DNA from: Zygaena filipendulae
Taxonomy: Eukaryota; Arthropoda; Insecta; Lepidoptera; Zygaenidae
Length of the DNA stretch: 64,000 nt
Assembly: GCA_907165275.2 (NCBI GenBank)
Contig: OU015654.1
Location: 4,233,501 to 4,297,500, forward strand
Direction of reading: 5' to 3'
A model generated the notes under the pieces. That model searched no databases and was not told the DNA's origin. It worked only from the letters and a program-made list of their open reading frames with translations. Position numbers and translations under genes: made by a program. The first letter of the stretch is position 1, and each line of letters begins with the position of its first letter. Below are positions 1 to 13,152 of the stretch, one piece after another.

Positions 1-691
1 TCCGAATGCTGGGTAATCATAATTTTTTGGGCGTCTTTGAACCAAATATGTTTGAAGTAAACTTCCCTTGGGCACGGGTTGAATTTGTATTTACATCTGG
101 ATTTTCACTGTCAAACTGTCTTATTTAATTTTTCATTGTATTGTTTACTTACCGATGCCTATCATAATAATGACCATAAGTAGTATTAATTGTGCAAACG
201 TCAATGGTTTCCTGTGCTATTATAAATGAACTTGCAATGTTTCATTGTAAATTTGGTTAATGAAAAAAAGTTTAGTCTCTGAAATATTTTTTGCTTTTTT
301 TTTTGTAATTTCGCATCTTACGCGTATAATTACATGCTGATATACGCATTCAAGTTGTTTTTCTGCAGTGAATTTTCCCGATCCGCTCCTGCGCAAGGCG
401 TGGCGGTCGTGCGGGCTCCCCGGGCAGGGGCGTGGTGCTCGGGGAGAATGCGCATGCGTCGATAAATGCGCCGACCGGCTCGACGCCGACGGCGTTTGCT
501 CCGTTTTGCGCACTTCTAAATAGTGGTTTTCACTGCTCAAGCAATTTTTCTTAATGTAAATGTTGCGAGCGATAGGTATGTACCACTATAACAAGGTAAG
601 TAATAAAAGGAAATAAAGAAAAATGCACTGATTTATTATCTTGATAGTATTATTATATTTTGAAATTTTCTTGTAGTAGTATTATTATGTA
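1..691. other. gene-free stretch with CpG-rich patch
   Basis: No coding exon recognised. Bases 366-505 are GC and CpG-rich against AT-rich surroundings and contain TGCGCATGCG (449-458), an NRF1/Ewg-type site, followed by GCGTCGATAAAT (456-467), which recurs at 46314. The 106-codon minus-strand open frame across it looks like a by-product of GC content. Confidence 0.4.
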
Positions 692-890
692 CTAGCTGTG
701 CCCCACGGTTTCACCCGCGGTAATTTCGGAGTTTCCGCGGGAATTCCGGGATAAAAGTACCCTATGTCCTTTTCTGTACTCCTGACAATGTGCATGCCAA
801 ATTTCATCCAAATCTGTTCAGCCATTTTTGCGTGATTGAGTAACAAACATCCAAACATCCACACTTTCACATTTACAATATTAGTAGGAT
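692..890 (+). mobile_element. SINE-like repeat, family A, near full length
   Basis: Reference copy for the window. It shows head AGCTGTGCCCCACGGTTTC, the inner landmark GTACCCTATGTCC, the words CAAATTTCATCCAAATC and TAACAAACATCCAAACATCC, and tail ACAATATTAGTAGGAT. About 200 bp, no coding capacity. This family is common in Lepidoptera and behaves as a non-autonomous retroelement; its formal family name is not claimed here. Confidence 0.85.
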
Positions 891-1829
891 TAAAAGAGGA
901 GTAGAGATAAGTTTACTTTTAGGGACATATCCTATAGTGAACTCTTTCGATTTTAGATATGTATACATATGTATCTATATGTCACTGTAAAATTGTAAAA
1001 AACTATTCGTTTATAAAATTGTGAAATTCTAAGGGCAGAAAATGCGTGTGGGTGATTCTCGCACAAGAGAAATGGGTACTATCGGTACTTACCATTCGAC
1101 TCTGTTGTGGTCACAGTTCAAACCTAACCTAACCTAGTAGGTATGTCGGGATGCACATAAATGCCTCTTCAATGACAATCGTTTACAATTTAACGGTTTT
1201 TACAATTTTACGGTGACATATTTATTCTTAATACCTACCGTTGAATTTCAAATGAGTAATTCATGGCAGCAATTTACCTTACCTACCATCAGTTAGAAGT
1301 AGCAGCTATAAAAGAGCCTAGGTAAGTATACCATGTTTAGACCTGTCGTTTTCCAATTTCAAACTGTAGGCAGCATCCTACTTTTACAACATAGCATAAT
1401 GATTTTTGCAGCAATCCCTTTCTTTACCAGTGTTGTTATGATTCCTTCCTCTTTCCGTTACCATTGTATTCTCATCTTGTGTATACGTTAAAGCGTACAG
1501 ACTGCCTGAGACTCTGATGCACTCTGACCATTACAAACATTGTTGACCCACGTGTCCGAAGATGTTCTATACTTAAAAAAAATACCTACTGGTCAAAATG
1601 TCTTATTTGTCATATATTTATTTGGGAAACAAAATGGTACAAAATAAGATTATATTAAAAATAACATACTAAGCTAATAACATAATACATAATAAGCTAA
1701 TACATAATAATAAGCTGTAATGACTGGTCCACACTGGGTATAAAAATCCGTCATTCATCATTATTTAGAGTGTAGCAACACTACAAATGCAAAAATAACA
1801 TTTTCTAACTTTTTCACACCTTAACTACA
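891..1829. other. gene-free AT-rich stretch
   Basis: No gene seen. Contains an imperfect short tandem array of AAGCTAATA-like units at about 1667-1720. Confidence 0.5.
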
Positions 1830-1932
1830 CAATCGATCATCATGAAATTGTAGGTACATACACGTCGTACACTTATTATCTCGGAATTCCCGCGGGAACT
1901 CCAAAGTTAACATTGGTGAAACCCCGAGGCTA
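1830..1932 (-). mobile_element. family A fragment
   Basis: Reverse-oriented, internally deleted copy: CGATCATCATGAAATT at the left, CCCGCGGGAACTCC in the middle, and GTGAAACCCCGAGGC as the inverted head. Confidence 0.7.
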
Positions 1933-2326
1933 TTAACAGCTATTAATTGTCTTTAAGAAATTTATTTGTTTTTCATTTCTATTGATATTCATTGCCTGTG
2001 TAGTGTGTAGTACGTGGCCTGAGAAATACGAGTAAATAGCAAATCTAGAGCATTCGGAGTTGTGTGACAGGCATACTCGCTGTGTGTCGGCCATAGTGAA
2101 TCAGTGCGCTGTTCAACTACCCACCGGTTTAATGAAGAGCGATAATTAAATGTTGTAGTTGAGTGGTTTATACGCGGCGAGGCGCTGGCGCTCCGCCCCT
2201 GTGCGCCGCCCGAGCTTGTTACACGCTACGGGATTAACGAGTTACATGTAGCCTGTATTATGAAGTATCTACATACCTATTGATATTACGAATTTATCTT
2301 ATTGCATTCAACTATGTTTATACCAC

Positions 2327-2526
2327 GAGCTGTTTTCTGCGGTTCCATCCGCTGTAATTTCAGAGTTCCCGCAAGAATTCCGTGGTAAAATTTAAGCTAT
2401 GTCCTATTGCAGACTGTAATCTATCTCCGTGCCAAAGTGCATTAAATTCCGTACCTACAGCCATTCTGGCTTGACTATGTCACAAAAATCCATCCATCCA
2501 AACTTCTACATTTATAATATTAGATA
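2327..2526 (+). mobile_element. family A copy, diverged
   Basis: Head AGCTGTTTTCTGCGGTTCC, then AGAGTTCCCGCAAGAATTCC and tail TTTATAATATTAGAT; clearly homologous along its length but with many substitutions. Confidence 0.75.
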
Positions 2527-2677
2527 AGAATAAATAAATAAGAAAGGGGATGCCAAGTCAAAAATGTATCAATGTCCATTTTTACAAAAAAAAATTGCCT
2601 TTTTAAAAAAGTGTGACATTTCCATCTCGCACAAACATTTTGTGTGCTACTATATATTTGGTTCTGTTTTTATCGAT

Positions 2678-2860
2678 ACTAGCTATCCACCGCGGTTTCA
2701 CCCGCGGTAATTTCGGAATTCTTGCGGGAATTCCAGGACAAAATATAGATACACACCTTCCTCATAAATCACTCTATCTATTAGTGAAAACCGGATGAAA
2801 ATCCGTAGCGTAGTTTTAAAGATCTAAGCATACATAGGGACAGACAGACAGCGGAAAGTA
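2678..2860 (+). mobile_element. related repeat with GACAGACAGACAG tail
   Basis: Shares the head (CGCGGTTTCACCCGCGG, GCGGGAATTCC) with family A, but the 3' half differs: TAGTGAAAACCGGATGAAAA, then ACAGACAGACAGCGG. Suggests several retroelement families sharing one head. Confidence 0.7.
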
Positions 2861-3187
2861 AGTTTGTTTGTTGTGATAATAAAAAAAGTATGTGCACTCA
2901 AAAGCGACTAAGCGACTAGAGTTGTTTTTATCTCTGGAATATTTATATTACCGAAAACCCAATAAGAACTTCAAGGTAGATATTTTATAATTGTTTTGCA
3001 TACATACAATATGTGGGGCTGCATCCACCTCCGCACTAGAAGCGAGAAATGTATATTAATTTAATATAGGTAGGTACATAATGAAAGAAACAAAACAATA
3101 GGTGAATCGCGGGTGAATCTCCGAAACGGTCGAACCGATATCGACGGGACTTTCACTGCTAATTAGCTGATGTTATAAGGAAAATAT

Positions 3188-3255
3188 TAGGCTACTTTGG
3201 AGTTCCTGCGGGAATTCCGCAACTCACGCGTGTGAAACCGCGGGGCACAGTTAGT
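3188..3255 (-). mobile_element. family A head fragment
   Basis: Inverted head only: GGAGTTCCTGCGGGAATTCC followed by GTGAAACCGCGGGGCACAG. The 126-codon minus-strand open frame at 3187-3567 runs into this fragment and is judged spurious. Confidence 0.7.
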
Positions 3256-4067
3256 AATAAATAAAATAGTAACAAAATATAATACCTTTATAACTTCATA
3301 ATACCGCGCATAAAGCTTCGTATTCGATAAATCCCAGATGATTATGTTAAATTTCCCGAATACACAAAACGCGCACATTTTAAAGACGTTTTGTGTTCCA
3401 AATCTCAAGCATATTGCCAACAAATCACAAGTGAATGGGTCGTTTAGCCGCCATTTGTAGCCCGGGGCGCGGTGCGGGGCGACCGCGGTGGTAATTGTGT
3501 TTACAATACGAGTACAACCTCCTTCGCCCCCATCCTCTTTTCCGTACCTTTTCCCATCTGCAGACATAAGCAGCCGCTAAGTGATTTCACCTTAGGGAAA
3601 TCTGAGGAAATTATGAAAAACACGACCTTTGGATGTATACAGTAGGTGCCTACGAAATTATTTCGTTTCACCTATTGTATGTGACGAATGACTCGATGAG
3701 TAAAATGGCCTTTAGTTTACGATGAACATCGAAGTTCAGTAGTACATTGGATACCTCGAAATGCCTATACCATCTGCGAAGGAATAAAATACAATACACG
3801 ATAGTTAGGTACTTACAAAGGCATGGACCTTCTGGCCCAACAACTGTTAGACACATCGATTGACTTAAAGCCTCTAAAGAGACACCCAACCTTCGGTTTT
3901 ATTTGATTTAGTACAGTGATATCAGAATAAGTCTTCGGTCATTGTAGCGGACTCCAAAGGTCGATTCCTTTATTAAAATATCTGATAAAGGTCTGCTAAA
4001 ATAAAATATTTTTAGTAAACGAAAATTGACATAAGTAATAGCATTTTTTTTACATTTTTATTTTATA

Positions 4068-4232
4068 CTAGCTGTGCCCCACGGTTTCACCCTAATCAGT
4101 TTCATTACTTCTGCAGGAACTCCACTAAAAATTACTCCTTATAACAGCAGCTATCTGCCAGTAAAAGTCTCGTCATAATCGGTCCAAACATTTCAGAGAT
4201 TAGTCAGAGCAGACAGACAGAAAAGCATTATT
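4068..4232 (+). mobile_element. family A-related copy, diverged
   Basis: Head CTAGCTGTGCCCCACGG is intact; the middle has decayed and the 3' part carries AGACAGACAG as in the copy at 2678. Confidence 0.65.
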
Positions 4233-4936
4233 ATAGGAATAAAATTGTTTTTTTTTTGTCTTAAGTATGTATCTATGTATTTTCACATGCATTTAGTAAA
4301 AAGTTGTTATTTTCACAGACACTTTATTTTATTTATATTATGTATCTACTTATTATATATAGATTAGATATAAAAGTATTACACCTAATAAAATTTATCT
4401 ATTTGCACGTACTCAGTTGTTCATGATGGATTTTCTATCTATTTTCATCAAAGAAACACAGAATTATTCGGAGATAGGTAGAGTAAAAATATACGCACGT
4501 ACCACCCTCCATGGCACGTACAGTGACGCACCCAACTAGGTAGGTACATAGAGGTAGATGTAGCCAAATGGCAGCCTCCGTAACGAGTTCTCCTGTGTTC
4601 CCATGAAAATCTCATAAAAAATAATAAACAATTTACGTTCCCCGACACGCACTGTCTGCCTCATTTCCCCACACTCGCTTATTAGACGTCGGAGATTTTT
4701 ACTTCGACGAGCGCCTTTACGAGGGAAACTCTGTTGGACTCTGTTGTCTGTTGTTGTTGTGTCATGAAAATAGAATCGATAGATTTGGTTGTCCCTAGTA
4801 CCTACACATATTAACTTTGGATAGGCTTCCTTTAACATCCACGTATCTAATACATACTAGATATATCTTATACTTAGCTTTGGTTAATTACCTACTATCT
4901 ACCTATATCACCTGGTTGTTTTCTCTTATTAATCCT

Positions 4937-5113
4937 TGCTATTATAAAAATGAGTTTGTTTGTTTGTGACGCTTTCACGCCTCAACGTCTCAACGGATTA
5001 TGCATACTGAAATTTTGCATACTTAAATGATGTCAGGGATACGTAGAAGGACATAGGGTACTTTTTATCCCAAAATCACAGCGGGTGCATTGAAACCGCG
5101 GGGATCAGCTAGT
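4937..5113 (-). mobile_element. family A copy
   Basis: Reverse copy: GTTTGTTTGTGACGCTTTCA, GACATAGGGTACTTTTTATC and GAAACCGCGGGGATCAGC in order. Confidence 0.8.
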
Positions 5114-6798
5114 TTAAAATATAAAATTACTTTTCCTAATTGACTCACCAAAGTCCATGCGCAGGCTTCTTTTCATAATGTAGACAAACACTACGAAAAA
5201 TTTAACCCAAACAACTGTAAAAAGGGGTGTAAATAGTGAGATAGAAGTAACGATAGTTTTTGAAGTTAGAATTTTTTTTTCAGCTTTTCTTTTCAAATGA
5301 AGAAACACATATTTCAATTTTTTTGTGATTCAACCCTAAAAGCGTCAAAAAGTGTAGAAATTAATTAAAAACATTAAAAACTACAATGAATTTAGCGAGC
5401 AAAACTATAACTAGGTACATTTATGTTACTTGAAAATAATGATTAGACTGTGGAGACAAAAAGACAAAAAGACACAAATAAACCAAAGACGGAGTTTATA
5501 GTGTTCGAAAGTAGAAAGCAACAAGTATAGAATTCTTGGAATACCTAACAAATGTTATGTTTTTTCGTTGTCCAAGCAACATGGTCCAATTAAGCACACG
5601 AACGGAGCCCCAGAGCAGACGAGCGCGGGGACCTCGTACACCGAGTAGATATATTATAATTTATTCACGAAAGGATTTTGTTTTGTACAACGTTTTTTAT
5701 ACGATCGGAATCAGTATCGTAAACACCTTGTTTAGTTGTGCTTTGTTTTGCGATAATAAGCGATACCAACAGCATCCTTGTGATATATGGGGCGAGGTAG
5801 CGTTTCGTTTGTTCTTAAGGATACCGAAATTCACTTGGAGCGTTTTGGAGTCTTCTAATTTTCATACACCATAATTACTGAAATTTGAATTTATGCGATC
5901 ATTCTACTTCAGGCAAACCTTGTAAATTTTGAAGTTGTTCTACTCGTATTTACATGCTAAGAAAAACTTTTCTCTTAAAAAAATCTGAGTGATAGAAATA
6001 GAAGTAGGTACTTAAACGCTATGTACGGCCAAGATAAATCGTGAGTTCTATATTCGTGTGCAGGCTCCTTGAAGTTCTGAAGCCTCGCTTCTCGGAAGCC
6101 TTTAATTGCATCCACTCCAGCGCAGATCGAACGCTTAAAAATCGATTTTTTATTCGATTTAATTCGCGTGAGCCCAGTTTATAATCGTGTTTTTGTTGGG
6201 AGATAGCCAATGCCGTGCTCATGCAAATTTTTACACGCGTACTCAGAAACTTCTCAATTTACTTCGTTTTAATTGAACTCTCGTGACATCTTTTTGATTT
6301 TTTTCAACATATTTTAGACTGTGTGTTTTTTATTTTTATTTTTCATTGATATACGTATGAATTTCATTTAAGACTAAAAAAGGAAAACTTTTCAAAACTC
6401 AGGGACTCATTCAAGGCGATTAATGACAATTTTTATTTTTACTTTATTTTTTTCTCAATTAATAATTTACAAATAAAGAAAACAACCTATCTACTTAAAG
6501 CACTAATGAATTTGTTTTATGTTTATGAGGAAGATGCTATTTTATCGAGTAGGTTGTTAAAATTCCAGTTTAATAATAATTAGTCTCAGTGTGGAGTTTA
6601 CAATTATAGCACAATATTTACATTTGTACAATTGTACCTACACTCTAGTTTTCGTGTTTTTTTATAATCTGTACCTACCTATAAGTCTAGGAATAAAATT
6701 GTAACGAGCCCGTGTTTGTAAGCGAAATATTATTTAAAAAAGATTATTGCATCGGACATTTATTATGATGGAGGTCTAAATAGCTATACCTACTTTTA
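5114..6798. other. gene-free stretch
   Basis: No repeat family or conserved exon recognised. The 112-codon plus-strand open frame at 5536-5874 has no recognisable domain and may be chance. Bases 6050-6220 are moderately CpG-rich and unique. Confidence 0.4.
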
Positions 6799-7080
6799 CA
6801 ATAGGCTATTTGACTAAATTTTTATTTTTAATCCGTCCTCTAGATTCATAAAAAATAACGGAGACACGTTGAGTCAAAATTTCGCGTGACGTCACAAGCC
6901 GGTGCAGTTTTTGCCAGCACATGACGTTGCGAGCCCCCCCTCCTAAACATTAGTGCGCTTTATCCAAGTATATTTTCATTAATCTGAAAAAGCAAAATAT
7001 ACGTGTCTATTATTTTTTTATTATCTAACTGACGGACTAAATAGAATTTAGAAAAAAAAAATTAGTCAAATAGCCTATTG
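6799..7080 (+). mobile_element. MITE family M, best copy
   Basis: A 282-bp non-autonomous DNA element with perfect terminal inverted repeats, CAATAGGCTATTTGACTAA at the left and its complement at the right end, and subterminal AATCCGTC / GACGGACTAA. It has no coding capacity. The interior carries TGACGTCA in GCGTGACGTCACAAG and a second TGACGTT. The target duplication is not clear. Confidence 0.8.
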
Positions 7081-8062
7081 TTGTCTGTTTTTCTGTCTGC
7101 ACTCATATCACATTTAAACAACGGGACTGGTTTTAATGAAACTAAAGTGGCAAAAGTCATTATTATTTATTCATTATTTATTTAATCAGAGGGGCCATTA
7201 TGTAACTTTTGTTTCTATAATCTTTCGGTTGCAATCAAAAACATGGCGGTTTTGAGATTACAATACCTAAGTATGCACGTTTTGACACCTACAATATCTA
7301 GCAATCAAACAAAATAAACATACTTCAAAAGTTGAAGCTGTCTAAACATGATCAAATTAATCACAAAACAGCTTTGTTTCCGACTGAAATCGAAAAATGA
7401 TAGTAACAAAAGTTACATAATTACTTACTGGTGCAATAAAGATGCCTATGATGGAACTCCCAAAAAAAAAAAACGTTGCTTGTTTAACGGAAAGCTAACT
7501 TTATTTCACTATCATACGATACATAGTAATCACATTTGGAAGGATTTATTGCAAAACTTCACTTGTGAAAATCGAGACGACAAAATTGCACCAAAGATAG
7601 TTCTAGTTCTAGTGGCTATAAACTGAACTTGATTCAAGCTTCTGCTGTCTAAACCGACCCTGGTGCGACAAGGATGGATGTATCCTTCAGCATTAAGGCA
7701 AAAGAGTAAGATAGAGACAGGTGGCTCAAGCGGTGGCAAGGTGCAAGAAACGAAATCGATCAGGTGTATTTGTTTATAGGACAAGGTGCTCCATAACTGT
7801 CCTAAAGACTGTCATAAAATTATTAATTCGTCTTCAATTTCTCACTTCACCAACTAACGTTAATTTAAATGGAATAAAAATTGGGTTTTTGCATTGTTAA
7901 TTAGCCAGTAGATACTAGCCCTCACCAAAGTTATTATTAGTATTTTAGGAAAAAAAATTCCGTATGAAACTTGCCCCTGCCTATAAACACTCAATTTATC
8001 AAAAAGTAGAATGACAGAGAATGCCCTTCGTTCCGCCTTTTGTATGGTTTGTGCGAAATACT
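7081..8062. other. gene-free stretch
   Basis: No recognisable gene. The open frames at 7348-7626 (plus) and 7530-7784 (minus) overlap each other and show no domain. Confidence 0.4.
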
Positions 8063-8100
8063 TTTTAACCGACTTCAAAAGAGGAGGAGGTTCTCGAGTA
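8063..8100 (+). mobile_element. short retroelement fragment
   Basis: Contains ACCGACTTCAAAAGAGGAGG, a word frequent at the ends of dispersed insect repeats; too short to classify. Confidence 0.4.
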
Positions 8101-8195
8101 TATCAGTCAAAAATTTGATAATAAATTTTTATTTTATTTTATGTACGATCTATGTGGAAGGGCATGACTTTAGATAAAATTAAGTGAACTATTAA

Positions 8196-8523
8196 GTTAA
8201 AAATGATTCTAAAATCTTCAAAATTCTATTTAGTCCGTCAGTTAGACAATAAAATAATTATAAACACGTATTTTTTTCCTTTTTCGAATTACCTACTGAA
8301 AAATGACTTAAAGATGAAACGCATTAAAGTCTAGGAGTGGGAGGTCGCGACGTCATATGTAGGTATAAACCACGTATTAACTGTACCCACTTATGACGTC
8401 ACGTGACATTTTGACTCAACGTATCTCCGTTATTTTTTATTTACGTAAAAAATTAAAAAGGGGCCAATATTTTTTATTAATCTACAAGACGGACTAACTA
8501 AAATTTTGGATTATCGCCTATTA
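8196..8523 (-). mobile_element. MITE family M, inverted copy
   Basis: Reverse orientation, with TTTAGTCCGTCAGTTAGAC at the left and the inverted AATAGGCGATAATCC terminus at the right. Interior TATGACGTCACGTGAC combines a CRE-type TGACGTCA with CACGTG. Boundaries approximate. Confidence 0.75.
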
Positions 8524-8890
8524 ATTATTATTATCGTTTATTATCGTTATACGTGGATATTAACTATACAAATATGAGTTAACCTTGTCTAACCATCACA
8601 ATATACATAATTCAACCTCTTTGCCCAAAGAAGTTTTACTTCAAACATAGTTGAATATTTTTAAGAACAAAAGTGGAAATATACCCCATTTTCACAAAGT
8701 ATGTAAAAAAAGGTTTTTCAAATTTATAATGCTTTTTTTATGTCCATTAGTTTTGGCGGATATTATAGGCATGTGCTATACGTTGGTATAAGTAGGTATG
8801 TAATGACTGTAATGTATATAAAATTTTTACCACAATTATGGTCAGCCAGCTGGTCATTTACAACGTATCCTAATTCAAAATGCATATAGC

Positions 8891-9093
8891 CTTACATATA
8901 AATGCGAAAGTGAGTTTGTTCGTTAGTTTGTTTGTTTGTTTTTTACGCTTTCACGTACGGCACAACCGATCATCACGAAATTTTGCATGCACGTTGTCAG
9001 GGGTATAGAGAAGGACATAGGGTACTTTTTACCCCGGAATTAATGCGGGAACTCTGAAATTACCGCGGGTGAAACCACGAGGCACAGCTAATA
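8891..9093 (-). mobile_element. family A copy, near full length
   Basis: Reverse copy with TTTTTTACGCTTTCACG, GTTGTCAGGGGTATAGAG, AGGGTACTTTTTACC and GGTGAAACCACGAGGCACAG. Confidence 0.82.
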
Positions 9094-9612
9094 AATCTAT
9101 AAAAATGGATGTTTGTAGGTAAGTACTCAAAATAAATAAAAATAGGTATTATACACACCCAATTTTTTTAAACAGGTGCAAAACCAGCGCGTGCACACAT
9201 CACCGATACCGCATAAGACGAGATAATATCAGACGATCAAGTCTGATGACTTCCACTCATAGCTTCCGATGCGATATTTGAACGATGGCAACAACGCGGC
9301 AACGCCGCAAATGATGAGTTTAAAACACACAGCTAAGTACTTAAGTGTCGTACAGCTCCAAAACTAGAATAATCATCTGTTTTTTACGTATTTGATTTAA
9401 CGCAGGCATTGTAAATAGGAGGACGATGCAGGTGACGTGGGATTGACCGACAAATCGTATCGGTTGCTGTGACTAAGATCACGGGATGCGGTAACCGCAT
9501 ACAAGGTATCATATTGCAGATTGGCACAGGTAAGCTCACTAAACTCACTTGTTAACCTCAAGTGCACGGATCGATTGCTTCCCCCACATATTATTATGTT
9601 ATAGTCATTTTA

Positions 9613-9830
9613 TCTATACTAATATAATAACGAGAAAAGATTCTGCTTTTGTGTTTGTTTGTAATGGATAAACTCAAAAACTACTCGACCTATTATAATA
9701 ATTATTTCACTTCGTTTTCTTATTCTTGAGTGATAGTGACACAGTACCCACTGTCACTCACCCGAGTGACACATTTATGACGGAATTCCCACGGAAACTC
9801 CGATGGGAGTGAAATCGTAGGGGATTGACT
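9613..9830 (-). mobile_element. family A-related repeat with different 3' part
   Basis: Inverted head (GGAATTCCCACGGAAACTCC) at the right, and at the left TGTTTGTAATGGATAAACTC plus CTATACTAATATAATAA, a tail unlike family A. Confidence 0.6.
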
Positions 9831-12627
9831 TTATTAACAAATATAGGCTTAGTTTCATCGAAATCGGATGTCTGATGAAAAAAATATCATGAGTTATAGG
9901 CGTTCTAGGATAATTTCTATAGCGAGAATCCTGAAACTAACTCATCTATAAAGTTGACCATAGTATAATATGAATTATTTACTTCTTAACAGTAGCAAAT
10001 ACCTACTTATTGTACCAATAAAATATATAAAAAATTGCAGCGTTTCGTGACTACTATTCCGTCTTGAAAATAGCCTTAAAATGAAGTCTTCGTGACTATT
10101 CCGTTTAGAAATTAGCCTAAAATACTCGTAAAGTCAAGGACCTATTAAAATGAAAACACTAAAAGGTGCGTGGCTAAACATCCGTTGCTCTAGCGCTGTG
10201 GGCGGAAGTCGGGGGCGCGAGCGTCGGCCCCGAGTGGCAATCAGGGGTAATAAAAGTGGTGCCGTGGACTCGCAGCTTTAGGCACAGGTGTCCCAGATAC
10301 TTACCTATATTTAACATATTCCTGTTGTTTAATAAACCCGTTGTTATTTCGGCCTGATTAGCACGAACACAAACAGTTGCAAAATATTACCTACATTCGT
10401 TTACTAATCATGTAACGGTCAAGATAATTCAACCATTGACGAAAAGGGTAAAATTGTATAACTTGTTCTCAAAATTTGCATTACAAATCAATGGATGTTG
10501 TTCGATTCTTGATTTTTTTTTTTAAGAAAAAGGAAAAGGTAACTAGCTGCCAGTATTTTATAGGTCGCTGTTTTGTTGTTAACTTTGATCTACGTATGAC
10601 CATCAATAAAGTCAAATAATAACGATAGTAATAATCGATATCCAATGCGCAAGCACCTACCAAATAGTATTTTGTGTCCTCAGTATTATACAAAATCCCA
10701 TTTGTTGACAGACAAACCATACAATATGACTACAACATAATATATACTTATGTAAAACGTAAAAACGTTATTTTATTTTTTTTACAAGGTAACTTTTGCG
10801 TTGCGTAGTTGGTGCTTTGGCCTTATTTGCTTCAATACATTTGTACCAAAATTATAATTAGTAGGTACACCAGCCCCTTTGCCGAACCGTTTTCTTTCTT
10901 CTTACACATATATTATAATATTTAATGCGCGAGGGAGGCAACGCGGGCAGGTGCGTAAGTAACGTTATTAAATTACATATATTTAATACCACCACACTTT
11001 GTTTATTATGATGAGATGCGTCCGTAAATAAGGTATTATAAGACATAATTTAAATATGTACTGTTTTGGACGTCAACGCGAAAGCCTCGGTGGCTATAGA
11101 GAGGAGCATTTTGAAATAAATATTTATCTTGAGATGCCTTCGTTACACATTCAATTTTGAATTCCATCGCACCGTTCTTGTTAAATTTAAACGATCTTTG
11201 ATCTGTTATCTAATAGGAGTGGTTCTAAGAACAAAATTAGGTATTTTGTTCCTGTCATGTGACGAAACTGGTTCCTACATCGTTTATTACAATGTTAATG
11301 ATCGAGCTTAGTGTTTGAAATGCGTAAGCCTGTTTCTTTAGGAGTTCCTATTGAACCAATGTAGTCTGGCGTCGTTGAGATATTTTTTTTATATCTCACC
11401 AGTTAATTGACAATTAAAACTGTTAAAACATATATAAATGTTTATTTAAATGTTACCTGTAGAAACTTGTTAAGGACAAAATAAATTATGCTTTCTACAG
11501 GTACCTATAAACATAAGTATTTTTTTACCCAATTAAGAAAAGATTAAGGAGAATTCAAGTTTAAATTTTTGAAGTCTGATGTTTTCTTAACGAAATCCTA
11601 AGACACAAAATTTCGACCAAACCTCTATCAATTGGTGATGGGCTCCCATTAAAAGGGCTTTTACACTTGGATGGTTGGGGTAGCTTTAGCCGATCGCACC
11701 TTGAGCGATTGTCCGAATACATATCTTACATAACATATCTTACATACTTATAACATATCTTTACATATCTTTAAAATATCATACCTACGCGTACACAAGT
11801 CTGCATCGCAGAAACAAACAGCTTACTTTAAATAATTATATCTAAGGGCAATCAAAAAAGTTATAAGATTCGTAGATACCTATCTCTGTGATTACCATAT
11901 TGGCTTCAAGGGTTATCACAAGGGTCTCGTGTCTGCTAACAGCAAACGTATACGTATGGAACTTCATTAATCTATTTAATTATTTATTTTAATATCATTA
12001 TGAAAAAGTTGAATCTGTGATTTCAAGCGGGCAGCTTCTGTTATTGCATATCTACCCACCAACTGGTCAATCTAAAGTAATCTAAACTCTACCTCAGTGT
12101 CGATTCATATGTGAAGGTCCGACATTTTATGGTGAGAATCTTATTGACGTCAAATACAGGCTAACCTTGAAAAATAGGTTTAACTTAGACATTGAGGCTT
12201 GAGGCAGCCACAGTATAGGTATACAGTTTTAATTTTCGTCCATCGGTCCATCAAAATGCTGCATACAGAGTTTGCTCAATATCTTTTTCTATATCATCGA
12301 GCATTCTAAATCAAGTCAAATGTGTCATGAGATTCGAGTGGCGCGGGGTCAGTGAGATAAGCCGAGGTAAGTCCGCGATTGATTCCTGGATCAGGCGGGT
12401 GTGCGCGACCCCTTGAGTGTGGACGATCCTTTACTTACGCGCCGCTGCTTTCTATGAGCACGTCCCTTTAGGATTGCTGAGGTTATTGTCTTGGACACCT
12501 TTAAATCCACTATTTTGGTGTTTATCTATCTACTAGAGAAATTATTTGGGGGGTTAGGTGGGCATAGATTAGAATTAACCTTTAGTATTTTCGTTAGCTT
12601 CGTTGAGCTCAATGGTTAGGTCTGCTG
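9831..12627. other. gene-free stretch with small tandem repeats
   Basis: No exon recognised. Holds an imperfect duplication of about 46 bp (10044-10127, TCGTGACT..ATTCCGT), and an ACATATCTT-type array at 11719-11790. GC-rich patches lie at 10190-10280 and 12330-12450. Open frames of 60-79 codons here show no domain. Confidence 0.4.
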
Positions 12628-12783
12628 TTCACAGGCGTTTTACCCGCGTTAATTTCGAAGTTCCCGCAGGAATTCCGGAAAAAAATTACCTAACCTATGT
12701 CCTTTTCTGTACCTCTGACAACGTGTCTCCAAAATATAAAAAGACAGACTGACTTTTCGCATTTTTAATGCTATAATATAGAT
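12628..12783 (+). mobile_element. family A copy, 3' diverged
   Basis: GTTTTACCCGCGTTAATTTC, GAAGTTCCCGCAGGAATTCC and CCTATGTCCTTTTCTGTACC, then an AGACAGACTGAC tail. Confidence 0.75.
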
Positions 12784-13152
12784 ATAAAACGACTCAACTT
12801 GGACGTGTCAGTGTGTTTGCATTATTATAAGTGGAGATAGGTAGATACACAAAAAATGTTGGAGGCTTCTCGTAATTTAGCGAAGTGTTAAGTTCCGTCA
12901 CATCGGGGGGTAACAGCCGCGCATTCCCGCACTCGGTAGGTGTGAGAACACACGGCGCAAGTGTTTGTAGCTCGCGAATATTCCGCTGTGTTGCCACGCG
13001 CAATAAATCGCTTAGACTGATGGCGCGCTTTTTACAGCACGACATTTTTCCAACGCTGCGCCAGCAGCACATTTATCACTGGCCAGTGCGAAGTGACTTA
13101 TGGCACTCCACCGCAAAAATCCTTTTGTTTTCAGCAAAAATATGAAACTAGA
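12784..13152. other. unique GC-rich patch
   Basis: Bases 12885-13130 are CpG-rich and open on both strands (86 and 92 codons). The paired open frames without domain homology suggest composition rather than coding; a conserved non-coding element is possible. Confidence 0.3.

Noticed and set aside
3187..3567. 126-codon minus-strand open frame
   Set aside because: Its C-terminal end is a family A repeat fragment and the rest crosses a GC-rich patch; no domain.
5536..5874. 112-codon plus-strand open frame
   Set aside because: No recognisable domain, splice context or conservation clue; length compatible with chance in 64 kb.
12794..13145. Overlapping open frames on both strands as a gene
   Set aside because: Simultaneous openness on both strands in a GC-rich patch points to composition; no domain or splice signals.
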